The notes: generated by a model from the letters alone, not told the origin. A stretch of DNA of 64,000 nucleotides from Lautropia mirabilis (GCA_945876565.1 CAMCOS010000003.1:81129-145128); one strand, 5' to 3'; counted from the first letter of the stretch, positions 17,379 to 27,077 are shown. Numbers and translations are program-made.

Positions 17379-18075
17379 TTCGGATTGGCTTGATGCGTTG
17401 CATTTGGCTAGTGCCAGTTTGCCTATCGGTGGGTTTGCCTACTCGCAAGGGCTCGAGCAAGCCTGTCAATTGGGTGACGTGCACGATGCGCAGTCTGCGC
17501 AAACCTGGATTGAAGATTACTTGTTGCTGGTTTTGGCTCGACAAGAAATGCCATGGTGGATAGCGGTGTACCGGGCAAGTCTGAAGCGCGACTGGCCTGC
17601 TGTTCGGGACGCTACCAACACTTTGTGTGCACTGCGTGAAACCGCTGAGCTCCGATTGGAGTCCAGGCAAATGGGCCATGCATTTGTTCGCTTATACGAC
17701 CAGTGGTTTGGGCATGGCACTGAGGCCTGCGCAGTTGATTCACGAACGATGGCCAGTGAATTGGCGCTGGTTTTACAGACCGACTACACCGCAGCGCATG
17801 GCGCCTTGTGTGGTTTGCGTCAGATGCCAATCACATTGGCCCTGACGGCCTGGCTCTGGTCGTGGCTAGATAACCAAGTGCTTGCGGCAGTCAAGCTCGT
17901 ACCATTAGGGCAGCGTGACGGCCAGCGGGTGCTGCATGCAATAAAGCCCAAGATTTCGCAAGCGGTTGAGATTGCACTTGCCACACCAATGTCGCATGCT
18001 GGATCAGCCCCAATTGGTCTGGCCATGGCCAGCACTCAACACGAAACACAATATGCGCGTTTATTCAGGAGTTGA
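17362..18075 (+). CDS. ureF: urease accessory protein UreF
   Basis: 237 residues. Family blocks include LASASLPIGGFAYSQGLEQA near the N-terminus, and a conserved C-terminus with the pattern MSHAGSAPIG. UreF acts with UreD and UreG to gate GTP hydrolysis and metal delivery. Two adjacent ATGs (17362 and 17365) are possible; AAGAGG lies 2 and 5 bases before them, so 17365 may be the real start. The overlap with ureE is at most 17 bases. Confidence 0.9.
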   Translation: MMQAHDSDWLDALHLASASLPIGGFAYSQGLEQACQLGDVHDAQSAQTWIEDYLLLVLARQEMPWWIAVYRASLKRDWPAVRDATNTLCALRETAELRLESRQMGHAFVRLYDQWFGHGTEACAVDSRTMASELALVLQTDYTAAHGALCGLRQMPITLALTAWLWSWLDNQVLAAVKLVPLGQRDGQRVLHAIKPKISQAVEIALATPMSHAGSAPIGLAMASTQHETQYARLFRS

Positions 18076-18078
18076 ATC

Positions 18079-18696
18079 ATGACATCATTGAGCGGCCCAC
18101 TGCGTGTGGGTGTCGGCGGGCCGGTTGGCTCAGGCAAAACTACCCTGGTTGAAATGCTTTGTAAGCGGATGCGGCAAAAGTACAACCTTGCGGTTGTTAC
18201 TAATGACATCTACACCAAAGAGGATGAGCGATTGCTCGTTGCTGCCGGTGCATTGGCACCCGAGCGAATCATGGGTGTGGAAACAGGTGGCTGCCCGCAT
18301 ACGGCCATTCGCGAAGATGCCTCGATTAATCTTGAGGCAGTTGACCGGATGCATCAGCGATTCCCCGATTTGGAGTTGATTTTTATCGAGTCTGGCGGTG
18401 ACAATCTGGCTGCAACCTTTAGCCCTGATCTCTCCGATTTGACGATTTACGTGATCGATGTGGCTGGCGGTGAAAAAATTCCCCGCAAAGGTGGCCCTGG
18501 GATCACCAGAAGTGACTTGCTGGTGATCAATAAAATTGACCTTGCACCACACGTGGGCGCCGATCTCGATGTCATGCGCCATGATACCGATCGCATGCGT
18601 CCAGATCGTCCTTGGGTCATGACCAACCTGAAGTCGGGTCAGGGTTTGGATGAGATCATTGATTTTATTGTTAACAAGGGTTGTCTGGCACTCTAG
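18079..18696 (+). CDS. ureG: urease accessory GTPase UreG
   Basis: 205 residues. P-loop GGPVGSGKT, the metal-binding CPH motif in [22 protein letters not shown] and the NKID nucleotide motif mark it as UreG, a SIMIBI GTPase that couples GTP hydrolysis to nickel insertion. It ends the operon, 3 bases after ureF. The 75 bases to the convergent ATPase gene show no clear terminator. Confidence 0.95.
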   Translation: MTSLSGPLRVGVGGPVGSGKTTLVEMLCKRMRQKYNLAVVTNDIYTKEDERLLVAAGALAPERIMGVETGGCPHTAIREDASINLEAVDRMHQRFPDLELIFIESGGDNLAATFSPDLSDLTIYVIDVAGGEKIPRKGGPGITRSDLLVINKIDLAPHVGADLDVMRHDTDRMRPDRPWVMTNLKSGQGLDEIIDFIVNKGCLAL

Positions 18697-18771
18697 GTAC
18701 CAGGAGGTGTGGCTTAATCGCGCCGATGAGGCCAATCCGAGACTAGTCCTCACGCAGATAGTTCAGACTGG

Positions 18772-21549
18772 CTAACCGTGATAGTGATTCCTGCACATGA
18801 TCATTTTCTCTAGTTCGAGTATGACAAGCACTGAGGCACCAGTCACCAGGATCACGCCAAGCTGTGATAGCCCAAGCGGTTCGGTGTGAAACAAAGTCTG
18901 CAAAGCGGGTAAATAGGTCATGGCGACTTGCAGGGCGGTCACCAATGCAATCGAAGCCAGAACCCGCGCAGTGCCTTGCACGCCCCTCCAGCTAAATGAC
19001 TTTGACTTCAAGTACCGCACGCTAAATAGATAGAACACTTCCATACACACCAAGGCGTTAACCGCCATGGTTCGGGCAACCTCAATGGATTCGCCTTGGC
19101 TTAAAGTCCAATGGAAGACACCAAAAATGCCGGCCAGGAACAGAGTCGACACAAACAGAATGCGCCATATGAGGAAAGTCGACAACAATGGCTCGTCTCG
19201 GGCACGGGGAGGGCGCTTCATGATGTCTGGCTCAGGCGCTTCGAAAGCCAGCACCATGGCCAATCCAATGGAGCTCACCATGTTGATCCACAAGATCTGT
19301 AGCGGTGTGATCGGCAGGCTTGCGCCAAGCAAAATGGCCGCGCCAATGGCCATCGACTCACCGCCGTTAATCGGCAATAGAAAAGCGATGGTTTTTTTCA
19401 GGTTGTCATAGACCGTTCGGCCCTCTTCGACTGCACTCACAATAGATGCGAAGTTGTCGTCGCCAAGCACGATTGCTGAAGCTTGTTTGGCTGCCTCTGT
19501 GCCTTTTTTGCCCATGGCGATGCCAATGTCGGCCTGCTTAAGTGCAGGGGAGTCATTGACGCCGTCCCCAGTCATGGCGACCACGTGGCCTTTGGCTTGT
19601 AAAGCCCGCACAATTCGGATTTTGTGCTCAGGGCTCGCTCTGGCAAATACATCCACCTGTTCCACACACGCGAGCAAATCCCGGTCCGAGAGTTTCTCAA
19701 GCTCGTGACCAGAAATCGTGTGCTTGCCATCGCCAATGCCCAACGCATTAGCGATGGCCAGTGCTGTGCCTGAGTGATCGCCTGTGATCATCTTGACTCG
19801 AATGCCCGCTTGTTTGCACAAGCTGACCGAGTGCACCGCTTCATCTCGGGGTGGGTCCATGATACCGATAAGCCCGACGAAGGTTAAATCATGAATCTGA
19901 CTATCAAGGTTATGTTGATTGAGTTCGACGAGATCGGTTTTGATCGCAATGGCCAATAAGCGACGCCCACATTCAGATTCTCGGCTAATCGCTTGAGTCC
20001 AATACTCATGGTCAAGCGGCTCGCGTTGTCCATCCGCTACCATTTCGTTTGCGGACAGTGACAGCAGCTTTTCTGGTGCGCCCTTGACCAACACAAAACT
20101 GCCTCGCGCTGAATCAGGCGTTGGGTCTTGGTGAGCTGTTGCCATGAACCGATGTTCCGACTCAAACGGCACAACACAGGTGCGAGGAAATTTTGTGTGT
20201 AACTCTTTGAGTTCACCGCCTAGCTTCATGGACAGCGTTAGCAAGGCCGCTTCAGTTGGATCACCACTGACCAACCAGTTGGCATTGGTATCTTCTGATA
20301 AGGCGGCGTCATTGCAAAGGGCACTGCACAAGGTGATCCAGTCGACTGAGCCAAGCTTAGCTAATCTCTCCAGTGAACCGTCGCACTTGATTTCGGATTG
20401 GTCACTGCTGTGGACCTCACCATCTGGCGAGTAGCCAGAGCCTGTAACGCTAAGCGTTTGATCGCCGAGTACCACAGTCTGGGCCGTCATCTCATTGCGG
20501 GTCAAGGTGCCGGTCTTGTCTGAACAAATGACGGTGACAGCCCCCAGTGTTTCCACAGCGGGTAAACGGCGTATGACCGCATGGCGTCGAGCCATGCGTT
20601 GAACGCCTATGGCCAGCGTGATGGTCAAAATCGCGGGCAGACCTTCAGGAATGGCTGCTACGGCTAAGCCAACGACCGCCATAAAGGTTTCGGCCAAGGG
20701 CATCTTCATCAGCAGCGTGCCGTAAAACAATAGCAACACGGCAAAAATCAAGATCGTGAAGGTCAGCCAGCGAGAAAACTGCGCCATGTTTTGCACCAGC
20801 GGTGTCTGACCGGCTTGAACGGTTTTGAGTAAGCGTCCGATTCGACCCATCTCTGAATTCATGCCGGTTGCAACCACAACGGCTCGACCCTGGCCTTGGG
20901 TAACCAGCGTTCCTGCAAACCCGATGTTGCCTCGGTCACCGATCGGCGCATCAACGGGGGCAGTGTCAGTGGATTTGCCCACCGCAACGGACTCGCCTGT
21001 CAAGGCGGATTCGTCGACCCGTAAATTAACCACGCTGAGCCAACGAAGGTCCGCTGGCAAATTGTCGCCTGAAGCCACCGTTACGATGTCACCTGGCACC
21101 AGTTCCTGAGCATCTAGCGTTTGAAGCCTACCGTCTCTGAGTGCTCGTGCTTTGGGCGCCAGCATTTTGCGGATCGCTTGCAGTGACTTTTCCGCCTTTC
21201 CCTCTTGGTATAGCCCGATGGAGATATTCAAGATCACCACGGCAAGAATAACCAGTGAGTCGAGCTTGTGGTCAATCAGCCAGGTGATCAGGGCAGCTGC
21301 CAGCAGCACATAAATCAACAGATTGTGAATTTGTGCGCCGAGGCGCCTAAAAAAACTCGCTGATTTTTCCTCTTCGAAGCGGTTCTCGCCAAACTGGGCA
21401 CGACGTTTGAGCACTTGTTCAGCGCTCAGACCGTTTGAGTCGACATCGAGTGATACGAGCACTGAATCGACGGGTTCAGCATGCCAATGGGTCATGCCAA
21501 CGCCTGAGTCACCGTCCTTCTGAGTTGCTTGGTTCTTGCGCGCAATCAT
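18772..21549 (-). CDS. P-type cation-transporting ATPase, P2-like
   Basis: 925 residues. Actuator motif LTGES (residues 183-187), phosphorylated aspartate in DKTGT (Asp344), [12 protein letters not shown] hinge, and M4 PEGLPA (301-306) place it in the calcium/sodium-pump-like P2 branch. N-terminal cation_ATPase_N and about ten membrane helices are present. M5 has NGGES, but M6 reads NMVSS where SERCA has NLVTD, so the acidic ion ligand at the last position is replaced by serine. Ion specificity therefore cannot be assigned; calcium is not assured. It stands alone, convergent with ureG. Confidence 0.85.
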   Translation of the reverse strand: MIARKNQATQKDGDSGVGMTHWHAEPVDSVLVSLDVDSNGLSAEQVLKRRAQFGENRFEEEKSASFFRRLGAQIHNLLIYVLLAAALITWLIDHKLDSLVILAVVILNISIGLYQEGKAEKSLQAIRKMLAPKARALRDGRLQTLDAQELVPGDIVTVASGDNLPADLRWLSVVNLRVDESALTGESVAVGKSTDTAPVDAPIGDRGNIGFAGTLVTQGQGRAVVVATGMNSEMGRIGRLLKTVQAGQTPLVQNMAQFSRWLTFTILIFAVLLLFYGTLLMKMPLAETFMAVVGLAVAAIPEGLPAILTITLAIGVQRMARRHAVIRRLPAVETLGAVTVICSDKTGTLTRNEMTAQTVVLGDQTLSVTGSGYSPDGEVHSSDQSEIKCDGSLERLAKLGSVDWITLCSALCNDAALSEDTNANWLVSGDPTEAALLTLSMKLGGELKELHTKFPRTCVVPFESEHRFMATAHQDPTPDSARGSFVLVKGAPEKLLSLSANEMVADGQREPLDHEYWTQAISRESECGRRLLAIAIKTDLVELNQHNLDSQIHDLTFVGLIGIMDPPRDEAVHSVSLCKQAGIRVKMITGDHSGTALAIANALGIGDGKHTISGHELEKLSDRDLLACVEQVDVFARASPEHKIRIVRALQAKGHVVAMTGDGVNDSPALKQADIGIAMGKKGTEAAKQASAIVLGDDNFASIVSAVEEGRTVYDNLKKTIAFLLPINGGESMAIGAAILLGASLPITPLQILWINMVSSIGLAMVLAFEAPEPDIMKRPPRARDEPLLSTFLIWRILFVSTLFLAGIFGVFHWTLSQGESIEVARTMAVNALVCMEVFYLFSVRYLKSKSFSWRGVQGTARVLASIALVTALQVAMTYLPALQTLFHTEPLGLSQLGVILVTGASVLVILELEKMIMCRNHYHG

Positions 21550-21636
21550 GGCGAGTCCTATGGCTTTGTATCTAATTCCTTATAGCAGTAAACGGTAGCA
21601 TCTGATTCAATATGACTGGGATCAGTTTGCGCCATC

Positions 21637-21822
21637 TCACGGCAGCGGTAACTTGGCCGTGGGCGTTGGCGTTTTTGGGGGCGGCAGAAGTGCTTTACAG
21701 CGTTTGATAATGAATTCTTCATGCCGCAGTGGGGTAGCGCCGATGAGGCATTCATGGAGTGGTAAGTGACATGCGTGCCCTGTGCAGTAGGCGCATCTGG
21801 CTCGATGTATGACACCCAGCAC
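21637..21822 (-). CDS. possible small Cys/His-rich protein, doubtful
   Basis: A 61-codon frame starting with GTG lies 19 bases after the outer-membrane gene on the same strand. It contains CAYCTGHACHLPLHEC, a dense Cys/His cluster, and a later RCK. There is no ribosome site and a second frame overlaps it. It may be chance. Apart from this frame, positions 21550-21841 hold nothing I can identify. Confidence 0.2.
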   Translation of the reverse strand: MLGVIHRARCAYCTGHACHLPLHECLIGATPLRHEEFIIKRCKALLPPPKTPTPTAKLPLP

Positions 21823-21841
21823 AGGGTCGTGAGCGGGTTAC

Positions 21842-22648
21842 TTAAAATTGATAAGCAATACCGGTGGTTAGCGCCCAGCTCCAGCCATTGTCGGTTGAGT
21901 TCAGCGCGGTTGCCCCGATGATTCCCAGTCCAAGTTGCAAATTCTCCATGGGTGCATATTGAAGACCGAGCTCGCCAAACGCTTGGTAACGACTGCTAAA
22001 GGTGGGATTGGTTTCAAAGCCGATGCCTAGGCCAGCTTTCCATTGATCGCTGATCACATAGACAGGCGCAGCTGAAACGCGCCAAAGAGCTTTACGTTGT
22101 GCCTCAGATGATTCGGTTGAGGCGTAGTTGTTGCTGGTGTAGTCAAGGTTCAGGTGCAGTTCGTGAGTGTCTGTCATGTATGAGCTGACCAAGGTTAACC
22201 CAACATTGGTTCGGGCATTGCCCAGTCCTCGATCTTGCATGTTTTTACTGATGGGCAAAAACAGGGTCGGTTTGATTGCCGCGCTCCAACCCTGTGCCTG
22301 ATCACCGGCAAACACCCATTTGGCGCCAAGCTCGGTGTTCAACCAGCCGTTGACTGGGCTCGTTTGACGTGCCACACCAACAAATAGGTCAAGGTTATCG
22401 GTCAGACCATAGGTGTATCCGGCCGGGAATGTGTTGATTACGCCAGACCCGGTTCCAACGGGGCGTCCCTCGAGATCGAGTTCGTCATTGCGTTCTTTAA
22501 CAAACTCGTAGTTGACCTCAATTTGATTGCCGCCCTGACCTTGTGTGCCAGTGTCGTCAGTAACAAAGGGAAAAAACGCATGCGCAGTTGGTGCCATTGA
22601 AACGGTAGCGGCGAGCGCGAGTGCGCCCAAAGTGGGCCGAAATGTCAT
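21842..22648 (-). CDS. outer-membrane beta-barrel protein, phenol MetA-pathway transporter-like
   Basis: 268 residues. A signal peptide ends at THAF (about residue 24), the mature start is PFVTDDTGTQGQGG, and the chain alternates aromatic and polar residues and ends in phenylalanine, as outer-membrane barrels do. The N-terminal VTDDTGTQG pattern is common in the family annotated as MetA-pathway phenol degradation transporters (PF13557). The cargo is unknown. It lies downstream of feoC, separated by 228 bases, so it probably has its own promoter. Confidence 0.6.
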   Translation of the reverse strand: MTFRPTLGALALAATVSMAPTAHAFFPFVTDDTGTQGQGGNQIEVNYEFVKERNDELDLEGRPVGTGSGVINTFPAGYTYGLTDNLDLFVGVARQTSPVNGWLNTELGAKWVFAGDQAQGWSAAIKPTLFLPISKNMQDRGLGNARTNVGLTLVSSYMTDTHELHLNLDYTSNNYASTESSEAQRKALWRVSAAPVYVISDQWKAGLGIGFETNPTFSSRYQAFGELGLQYAPMENLQLGLGIIGATALNSTDNGWSWALTTGIAYQF

Positions 22649-22670
22649 GAACTATCTCCATAGAAAATAT

Positions 22671-22688
22671 GCAAACAAAGTGGTTTGC
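22671..22688. promoter_or_regulatory. perfect inverted repeat upstream of the outer-membrane gene
   Basis: GCAAAC-N6-GTTTGC stands 23 bases before the outer-membrane gene start, a position suited to an operator overlapping the promoter or leader. The regulator is not identifiable. Confidence 0.3.
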
Positions 22689-22876
22689 CAGCTGGCGTGC
22701 CCGATCGTTTGCCGAGCGCGCCGGTCATACAGGATGCCCAATGGAGGCGTTTCATGATGTGTTGCTTGAATCGAGGAAGAGTCTGAGTTGGTGGTGTTAA
22801 GAGTCGAGGGTCTGGTTCATGGACAGCTCCACGGCCATCTGCAAGAACCAGCCCTCATTTCAGGTTGTTGCGTTCG

Positions 22877-23101
22877 TTAAGCGTCAGCCCACTCATATAG
22901 CTCGATGGCGTCTGGCTTACATTTATTGCAACCACCACCGCATGCGGTCCCGGCTGGCAAACGCCTAATGTTGCCTTTGGTCTCAAGCCGATCCAGCATG
23001 GCTCTTAGCGCATCGGGACTGATATCCAGTACGGATGCCATGTCTAGCAAGGCAGCCCGTCGGTTTAGTTTTAGATAGCTGCGAACTTTACTCAGAATCA
23101 T
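22877..23101 (-). CDS. feoC: FeoC-like winged-helix protein
   Basis: 74 residues from ATG 23101. It begins MILSKVRSYLKLNRRAALLD, a winged-helix FeoC start, and holds a cysteine cluster CGGGCNKC near the C-terminus, typical of FeoC iron-sulfur loops. It sits 10 bases after feoB in the same direction. FeoC is thought to regulate or protect FeoB. The frame is open upstream into feoB, but that part is not family-like. Confidence 0.75.
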   Translation of the reverse strand: MILSKVRSYLKLNRRAALLDMASVLDISPDALRAMLDRLETKGNIRRLPAGTACGGGCNKCKPDAIELYEWADA

Positions 23102-23111
23102 CTTTGATCTC

Positions 23112-25451
23112 TCATGCGTTTTGTGCGTGCGGTAGTTCGGCGCGCTCGCCGTTGTTTCCATATTGGCGCATGGCTAACATGGCGGCGATGAAGGCGACCG
23201 CCATGGCGGCAATCCACGCAGATGCTGACGCAGGGTCACGATCGAAATTGGCAGCCTGATACCAGATGGTGGCTAGGCCGTACCCCAAGCCAGTTGTCCA
23301 GCCGACAACGAAAAATGTCCAGCGTGCGCCGCTTTCCTGATAGACCGCCGCCGTGGCCGCGGTGCATGGAAAGTAGAGAAGGATGAAGAGCAAATATGCA
23401 AAAGCGCCTGCAGCGCCATCAAAGCGCTCAGCCATGGCACCAAAGGTTGAGACAGAGACCTCTTCTTGCTCGGCTACTGCCTCTTGGTCGGATAAATCAC
23501 CTACATTGATCCCCAACGGATCAGTCCACATTGATACGGCGTCAAGCAAGTTCACAGGGATGGTCTCGATGGCTTGCGCCAGCGCTTTGCCTAAACTGAA
23601 GGGCTCTTCAGGTTCCGGTGTTTCGCCACGATCGATGGCGTCGCTTTTGGCCAATGATTCGTAGGTCGCATTTAAAGTGCCGACCACGGCTTCCTTGGCA
23701 AGAATGCCTGTGAAGATGCCAACGGCTGCGGGCCAGTTCTCTGCGTTTAACCCGAAGGGGGAGAATGCGGGTGAGATGGTTCTTCCGACTGCTGCAAGAA
23801 CCGAGGTTTCACTGTCCTCATGCCCAAATGTTCCATCGGTTCCCATGGCATTGAGCACGTTAAGCACCAGGACCATCGGCACAATGATCCTGCCGGCTCG
23901 CAGTACAAATCCCTTTAGCCTTTCCCAGGTGTGTATCGCGATTCCTTTGATTGTCGGTAGATGATAAGCAGGCAATTCCATGATGAATGGTGTTGCTTGG
24001 CCTTTCAGCAGTAAACCTTTCAACACCAGTCCGGTCATGACCGCAGCAGCAATACCGATCAGATAAAGTCCAAACACCACGTTCTGAGCGTTGCTTGGAA
24101 AGAAAGCAGCGGCGAACAGCACATAAACCGGTAAACGGGCACCACATGACATGAAGGGCGCCATTGCAATGGTTAGCAGGCGATCACGTCGATGCTCGAG
24201 CGTGCGTGTGGCCATAATTGACGGAACGTTGCAGCCAAATCCGACAATGAGTGGGACGAAGGATTTGCCAGGCAAGCCTACCCAGCGCATGAAGCGGTCC
24301 ATGACAAATGCTGCCCGAGCCATGTAGCCCGAATCTTCCAGGACAGAAAGAAACAGGTACAAAAAGCCAATCACAGGGATAAAAGTGGCGACTGTCTGGA
24401 TGCCGCCGCCAATGCCATTGGCCAAAATGACTGTCAGCCACTGTGGTGAACCGATGCCGCCAAGTGCTTGCCCAAATCCATCGACAAAAATAGCCGCCGC
24501 AGCCATGTCAAAGAAATCGATAAAAGCCCCGCCAATGTTGATGGTCAGCATAAACATCAAGTACATCAAGAGCAAAAAAATTGGTATACCTAGTATGCGG
24601 TTCAGCACAACCCGGTCTATGCGGTCTGTCATGTCCCTAGCCACCTGGCCTTGGGTTTTGACCACGACTTGGCTGATCTGGTTGGCCACGGCGTAACGGC
24701 CATCAGCGAGCATCAAGTCGATGTCTTGCCCAATGTCGTTAGAGAGCTTCTGAGCCAAGTCCGAGACACGCTGGTCAGCGACGCGATGGGCAGTGGTGTC
24801 ACCTTCGAGCAACTGAGTTGCTAGCCATCGGGTGCCCTCTTGTTCGGGCGCAGTATGTTCGAGTGCGTGTTGAATTTTTGTGATTACTGCCTCGATGGCA
24901 GTGTCGTATTTTACCTTTAGGGTGGAGCGGGCCGGCTTGTCTGCCAAATGGACAATCGCGTCTTTTAGTTCGGCGATACCCTGTCCCTCGCAAGCGACCA
25001 CGGTAACCACGGGACATCCCAGTTCCTGTTCCAGCCGCTGAGCACTGACGGTCATGCCTTTGGATTTCGCCACGTCCATCATGTTGAGCACGACCAGCAG
25101 GGGTGCGCCCATGTCACACAGTTGCGTGGTCAGATATAGGTTGCGTTCAAGATTGGCTGCATCCAGAATATTGATCATCAGATCAGCTGTGTTTTGCTGA
25201 ACGTACGTACGCGCAACCATTTCATCCAAGGAAATGGCATGGTCAACAACGTCGAGCGAGTAGGTGCCTGGTAGGTCTACGACTTCTACCGTGGTGCCTT
25301 CAAGCCGAAACTGGCCGCTCTTGCGCTCAACGGTGACGCCTGGCCAGTTGCCAACGCGCTGTTTTGAGCCGGTTAGTGCATTGAAGAGCGTGGTTTTTCC
25401 GCAGTTTGGGTTGCCAATCAGCCCAACGGTAAGTTGTTTGTTTTTTGACAT
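23112..25451 (-). CDS. feoB: ferrous iron transporter FeoB
   Basis: 779 residues. The N-terminal G domain has GNPNCGKTT (residues 13-21), the switch I GNWPGVTVE, DLPGTYSL and NMMD. The C-terminal membrane part has two Gate-domain repeats, including GFGCNVPSIMATRTL, and about ten helices. It moves Fe(II) across the inner membrane. It directly abuts feoA (stop and start adjacent) and is followed by feoC. The full length and intact motifs indicate a working transporter. Confidence 0.95.
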   Translation of the reverse strand: MSKNKQLTVGLIGNPNCGKTTLFNALTGSKQRVGNWPGVTVERKSGQFRLEGTTVEVVDLPGTYSLDVVDHAISLDEMVARTYVQQNTADLMINILDAANLERNLYLTTQLCDMGAPLLVVLNMMDVAKSKGMTVSAQRLEQELGCPVVTVVACEGQGIAELKDAIVHLADKPARSTLKVKYDTAIEAVITKIQHALEHTAPEQEGTRWLATQLLEGDTTAHRVADQRVSDLAQKLSNDIGQDIDLMLADGRYAVANQISQVVVKTQGQVARDMTDRIDRVVLNRILGIPIFLLLMYLMFMLTINIGGAFIDFFDMAAAAIFVDGFGQALGGIGSPQWLTVILANGIGGGIQTVATFIPVIGFLYLFLSVLEDSGYMARAAFVMDRFMRWVGLPGKSFVPLIVGFGCNVPSIMATRTLEHRRDRLLTIAMAPFMSCGARLPVYVLFAAAFFPSNAQNVVFGLYLIGIAAAVMTGLVLKGLLLKGQATPFIMELPAYHLPTIKGIAIHTWERLKGFVLRAGRIIVPMVLVLNVLNAMGTDGTFGHEDSETSVLAAVGRTISPAFSPFGLNAENWPAAVGIFTGILAKEAVVGTLNATYESLAKSDAIDRGETPEPEEPFSLGKALAQAIETIPVNLLDAVSMWTDPLGINVGDLSDQEAVAEQEEVSVSTFGAMAERFDGAAGAFAYLLFILLYFPCTAATAAVYQESGARWTFFVVGWTTGLGYGLATIWYQAANFDRDPASASAWIAAMAVAFIAAMLAMRQYGNNGERAELPHAQNA

Positions 25452-25682
25452 TTAAATGAGATCCACCTTGACCAAACTGGCTTCATCGCGGCGCAGAGAG
25501 AGATTGCTGCCACGCACTCGAACCTCGACAGGGTCTCCCATGGGTGCCATGCGCACGACCACGAAAGCTGTTGAAGGTGTTAAGCCCATGGCTAGTAACT
25601 TGCGCCGATAGTTTGAGCCGCTTTGAGATAGTCCTAGTACTTTCGCGTGATCGCCCACTTTGAGCTCACCTAAGGTTTTCAT
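25452..25682 (-). CDS. feoA: FeoA domain protein, proximal to feoB
   Basis: 76 residues from ATG 25682, with LLAMGLTPSTAFVVVRMAPMGDPVEVRVRG, shown here in part, matching the SH3-like FeoA fold (key run MGDPVEVRVRG). An in-frame ATG at 25694 is equally possible. FeoA binds FeoB in the cytoplasm and is needed for uptake. It is one of two FeoA genes in tandem. Confidence 0.85.
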   Translation of the reverse strand: MKTLGELKVGDHAKVLGLSQSGSNYRRKLLAMGLTPSTAFVVVRMAPMGDPVEVRVRGSNLSLRRDEASLVKVDLI

Positions 25683-25713
25683 TGCTGTTTCCATAAATTG
25701 AGAACTCGTTTTC

Positions 25714-25971
25714 CTAAGTCTTCTGTTTGAGGAGTTCGACCATGATTTTGTGTGCCATGCCGGCACCGATGGCATAGCGCGTTTGCCCCCGGCAGACCAC
25801 CACGGATCCGCGTTCTTGCTGCTTGACTTCGATTTGGGCGCCTGCGTTCAAGCCTATTTCAGTGATTTTGTGTAGCAGTGAACATCCACCCAACATTGAG
25901 ACAATTCGAAGCGGTACGCCTGTCTGCGCCATGCTCAGTGGCAGGGTCTGCTGCGCCATTTTGCGGTCCAT
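25714..25971 (-). CDS. second FeoA domain protein
   Basis: 85 residues. LRIVSMLGGCSLLHKI, EIGLNAGAQIEV and the C-terminal RYAIGAGMAHKIMV follow the FeoA-like SH3 pattern, but it differs clearly from the next FeoA gene. It is first in the operon, directly after a promoter overlapped by a Fur-like box. Tandem FeoA genes occur in several proteobacteria; the division of labour is unknown. Confidence 0.8.
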   Translation of the reverse strand: MDRKMAQQTLPLSMAQTGVPLRIVSMLGGCSLLHKITEIGLNAGAQIEVKQQERGSVVVCRGQTRYAIGAGMAHKIMVELLKQKT

Positions 25972-26015
25972 GTGTTTTCCCGGTTTTGGGTATTCATTGT
26001 CTTTATGACAATTGA

Positions 26016-26045
26016 ATTATACACATGTAAATGAAAATCATTCTT
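26016..26045 (-). promoter_or_regulatory. feo promoter with Fur-like box
   Basis: On the minus strand a perfect -10 TATAAT lies at 26021-26016. A Fur-box-like dyad, AATGAT-TTT-CATT (26027-26045), covers the -35 region. A second dyad ATTGTC-N5-GACAAT (25996-26012) lies just after the -10. Iron repression by Fur is the natural reading. Confidence 0.6.
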
Positions 26046-26178
26046 GTTGCAGGTCAAAAGTGATATCGAATCAGCCACTAGACCGTCAAGCGCCTGTGGC
26101 GATCAAGACTTTGACCCAGAGTTGATCCGGAAGCGTAAATTTTGAGGGGGTTGAAATCGGCCAGTACAACAGTGGTAC

Positions 26179-26547
26179 TTAGCGGTTGGCTTGGCAGTTT
26201 GTTTGTTGGTCAGCCTGCGCTGCCTGCGCTTGGGATTGCTCGCGACGCTCTTTCAGGCTGCTGCAGATAAACAGGTAGACAGTCATGGGCACGAGTAGTT
26301 GAAACGGTACGATCAACACCAGAACAAAAAGTCCCATCTTCATAAACGAATCGAAACCAGTGCCGGAAGGTGCGGTCAGAGCAAAGCCTGCAATGGTTAG
26401 GATCGAAAGCAGTGGTCCGGTTCCAGTCACCAGCAACGTCCAGCGCCAAAAGTAGGGGGGGGCGTATTTTCGGGTGGTGTAGACGGGCAGGTAACTGACC
26501 CAACTCACGAACGAAAAGTAAATCAGGAAATAAAAGAGTGTGCCCAT
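26179..26547 (-). CDS. hypothetical small membrane protein
   Basis: 122 residues, not recognised. Three hydrophobic segments are visible (about residues 4-22, 36-58 and 70-94), followed by a hydrophilic Gln/Ala-rich tail. There is no clear ribosome site. It lies alone on the minus strand between the feo promoter and the gamma-glutamylcyclotransferase gene. Confidence 0.5.
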   Translation of the reverse strand: MGTLFYFLIYFSFVSWVSYLPVYTTRKYAPPYFWRWTLLVTGTGPLLSILTIAGFALTAPSGTGFDSFMKMGLFVLVLIVPFQLLVPMTVYLFICSSLKERREQSQAQAAQADQQTNCQANR

Positions 26548-26654
26548 TCGTGTGCTTTGGGATTCAGAATTGTGCTGGGCAAGATAGCCTTGACGTACGA
26601 ATAGATTGTAGCCATGACGAGCCGTGCGCGCAGCTAAACCTGCTTACACTAAAC

Positions 26655-27077
26655 CTAACTAGTCTGGTGGAGTTGTGCAAAGTTGTGTCGATGGCTGCGC
26701 TCAAACTCGATCGGATCCCATGCGCCATCAAGTAGGTCTGGCATGAGCCACTCGTAGATTTGTGCTGGATGTGGTCCTGATTGGCTAACGACCTCGATTG
26801 CGACTCGCCGATATTCGTGACCTTCGAAGCGATCTAGGGCGGCGAGTGCCTTAGGTGTGACTTCTAGCCAGATGACTCCAGTGATGGCAGCGTTTTTCTG
26901 AAAGTCGGGCACTGCACCAGGATAGGTTCGGTTCTTGAGACCATATCTGGACCAATGATGGGCTATTGCCGGTACTGATACAGGACTGGACCCGGTCACC
27001 TGAAAAAAAACGTCTGGATACATCAGGGATCCATACGCGAACACATGAAGCATCTGGGAGTATGTTTGGTGTTTCAT
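26655..27077 (-). CDS. gamma-glutamylcyclotransferase-like (AIG2/GGCT) protein
   Basis: 140 residues from ATG 27077. HVFAYGSLMYPDVF is the substrate-binding AYGSL motif near the N-terminus, and LDRFEGHEYRR carries the catalytic glutamate region. The family releases 5-oxoproline from gamma-glutamyl compounds or modifies related amines. The fold is clear, the substrate is not. The start is uncertain: a GTG at 27089 and an ATG at residue 9 are alternatives. Confidence 0.75.
   Translation of the reverse strand: MKHQTYSQMLHVFAYGSLMYPDVFFQVTGSSPVSVPAIAHHWSRYGLKNRTYPGAVPDFQKNAAITGVIWLEVTPKALAALDRFEGHEYRRVAIEVVSQSGPHPAQIYEWLMPDLLDGAWDPIEFERSHRHNFAQLHQTS

Noticed and set aside
21558..21815. An 85-codon minus-strand frame beside the P-type ATPase
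   Set aside because: It overlaps another frame, has no ribosome site, and its composition looks random.
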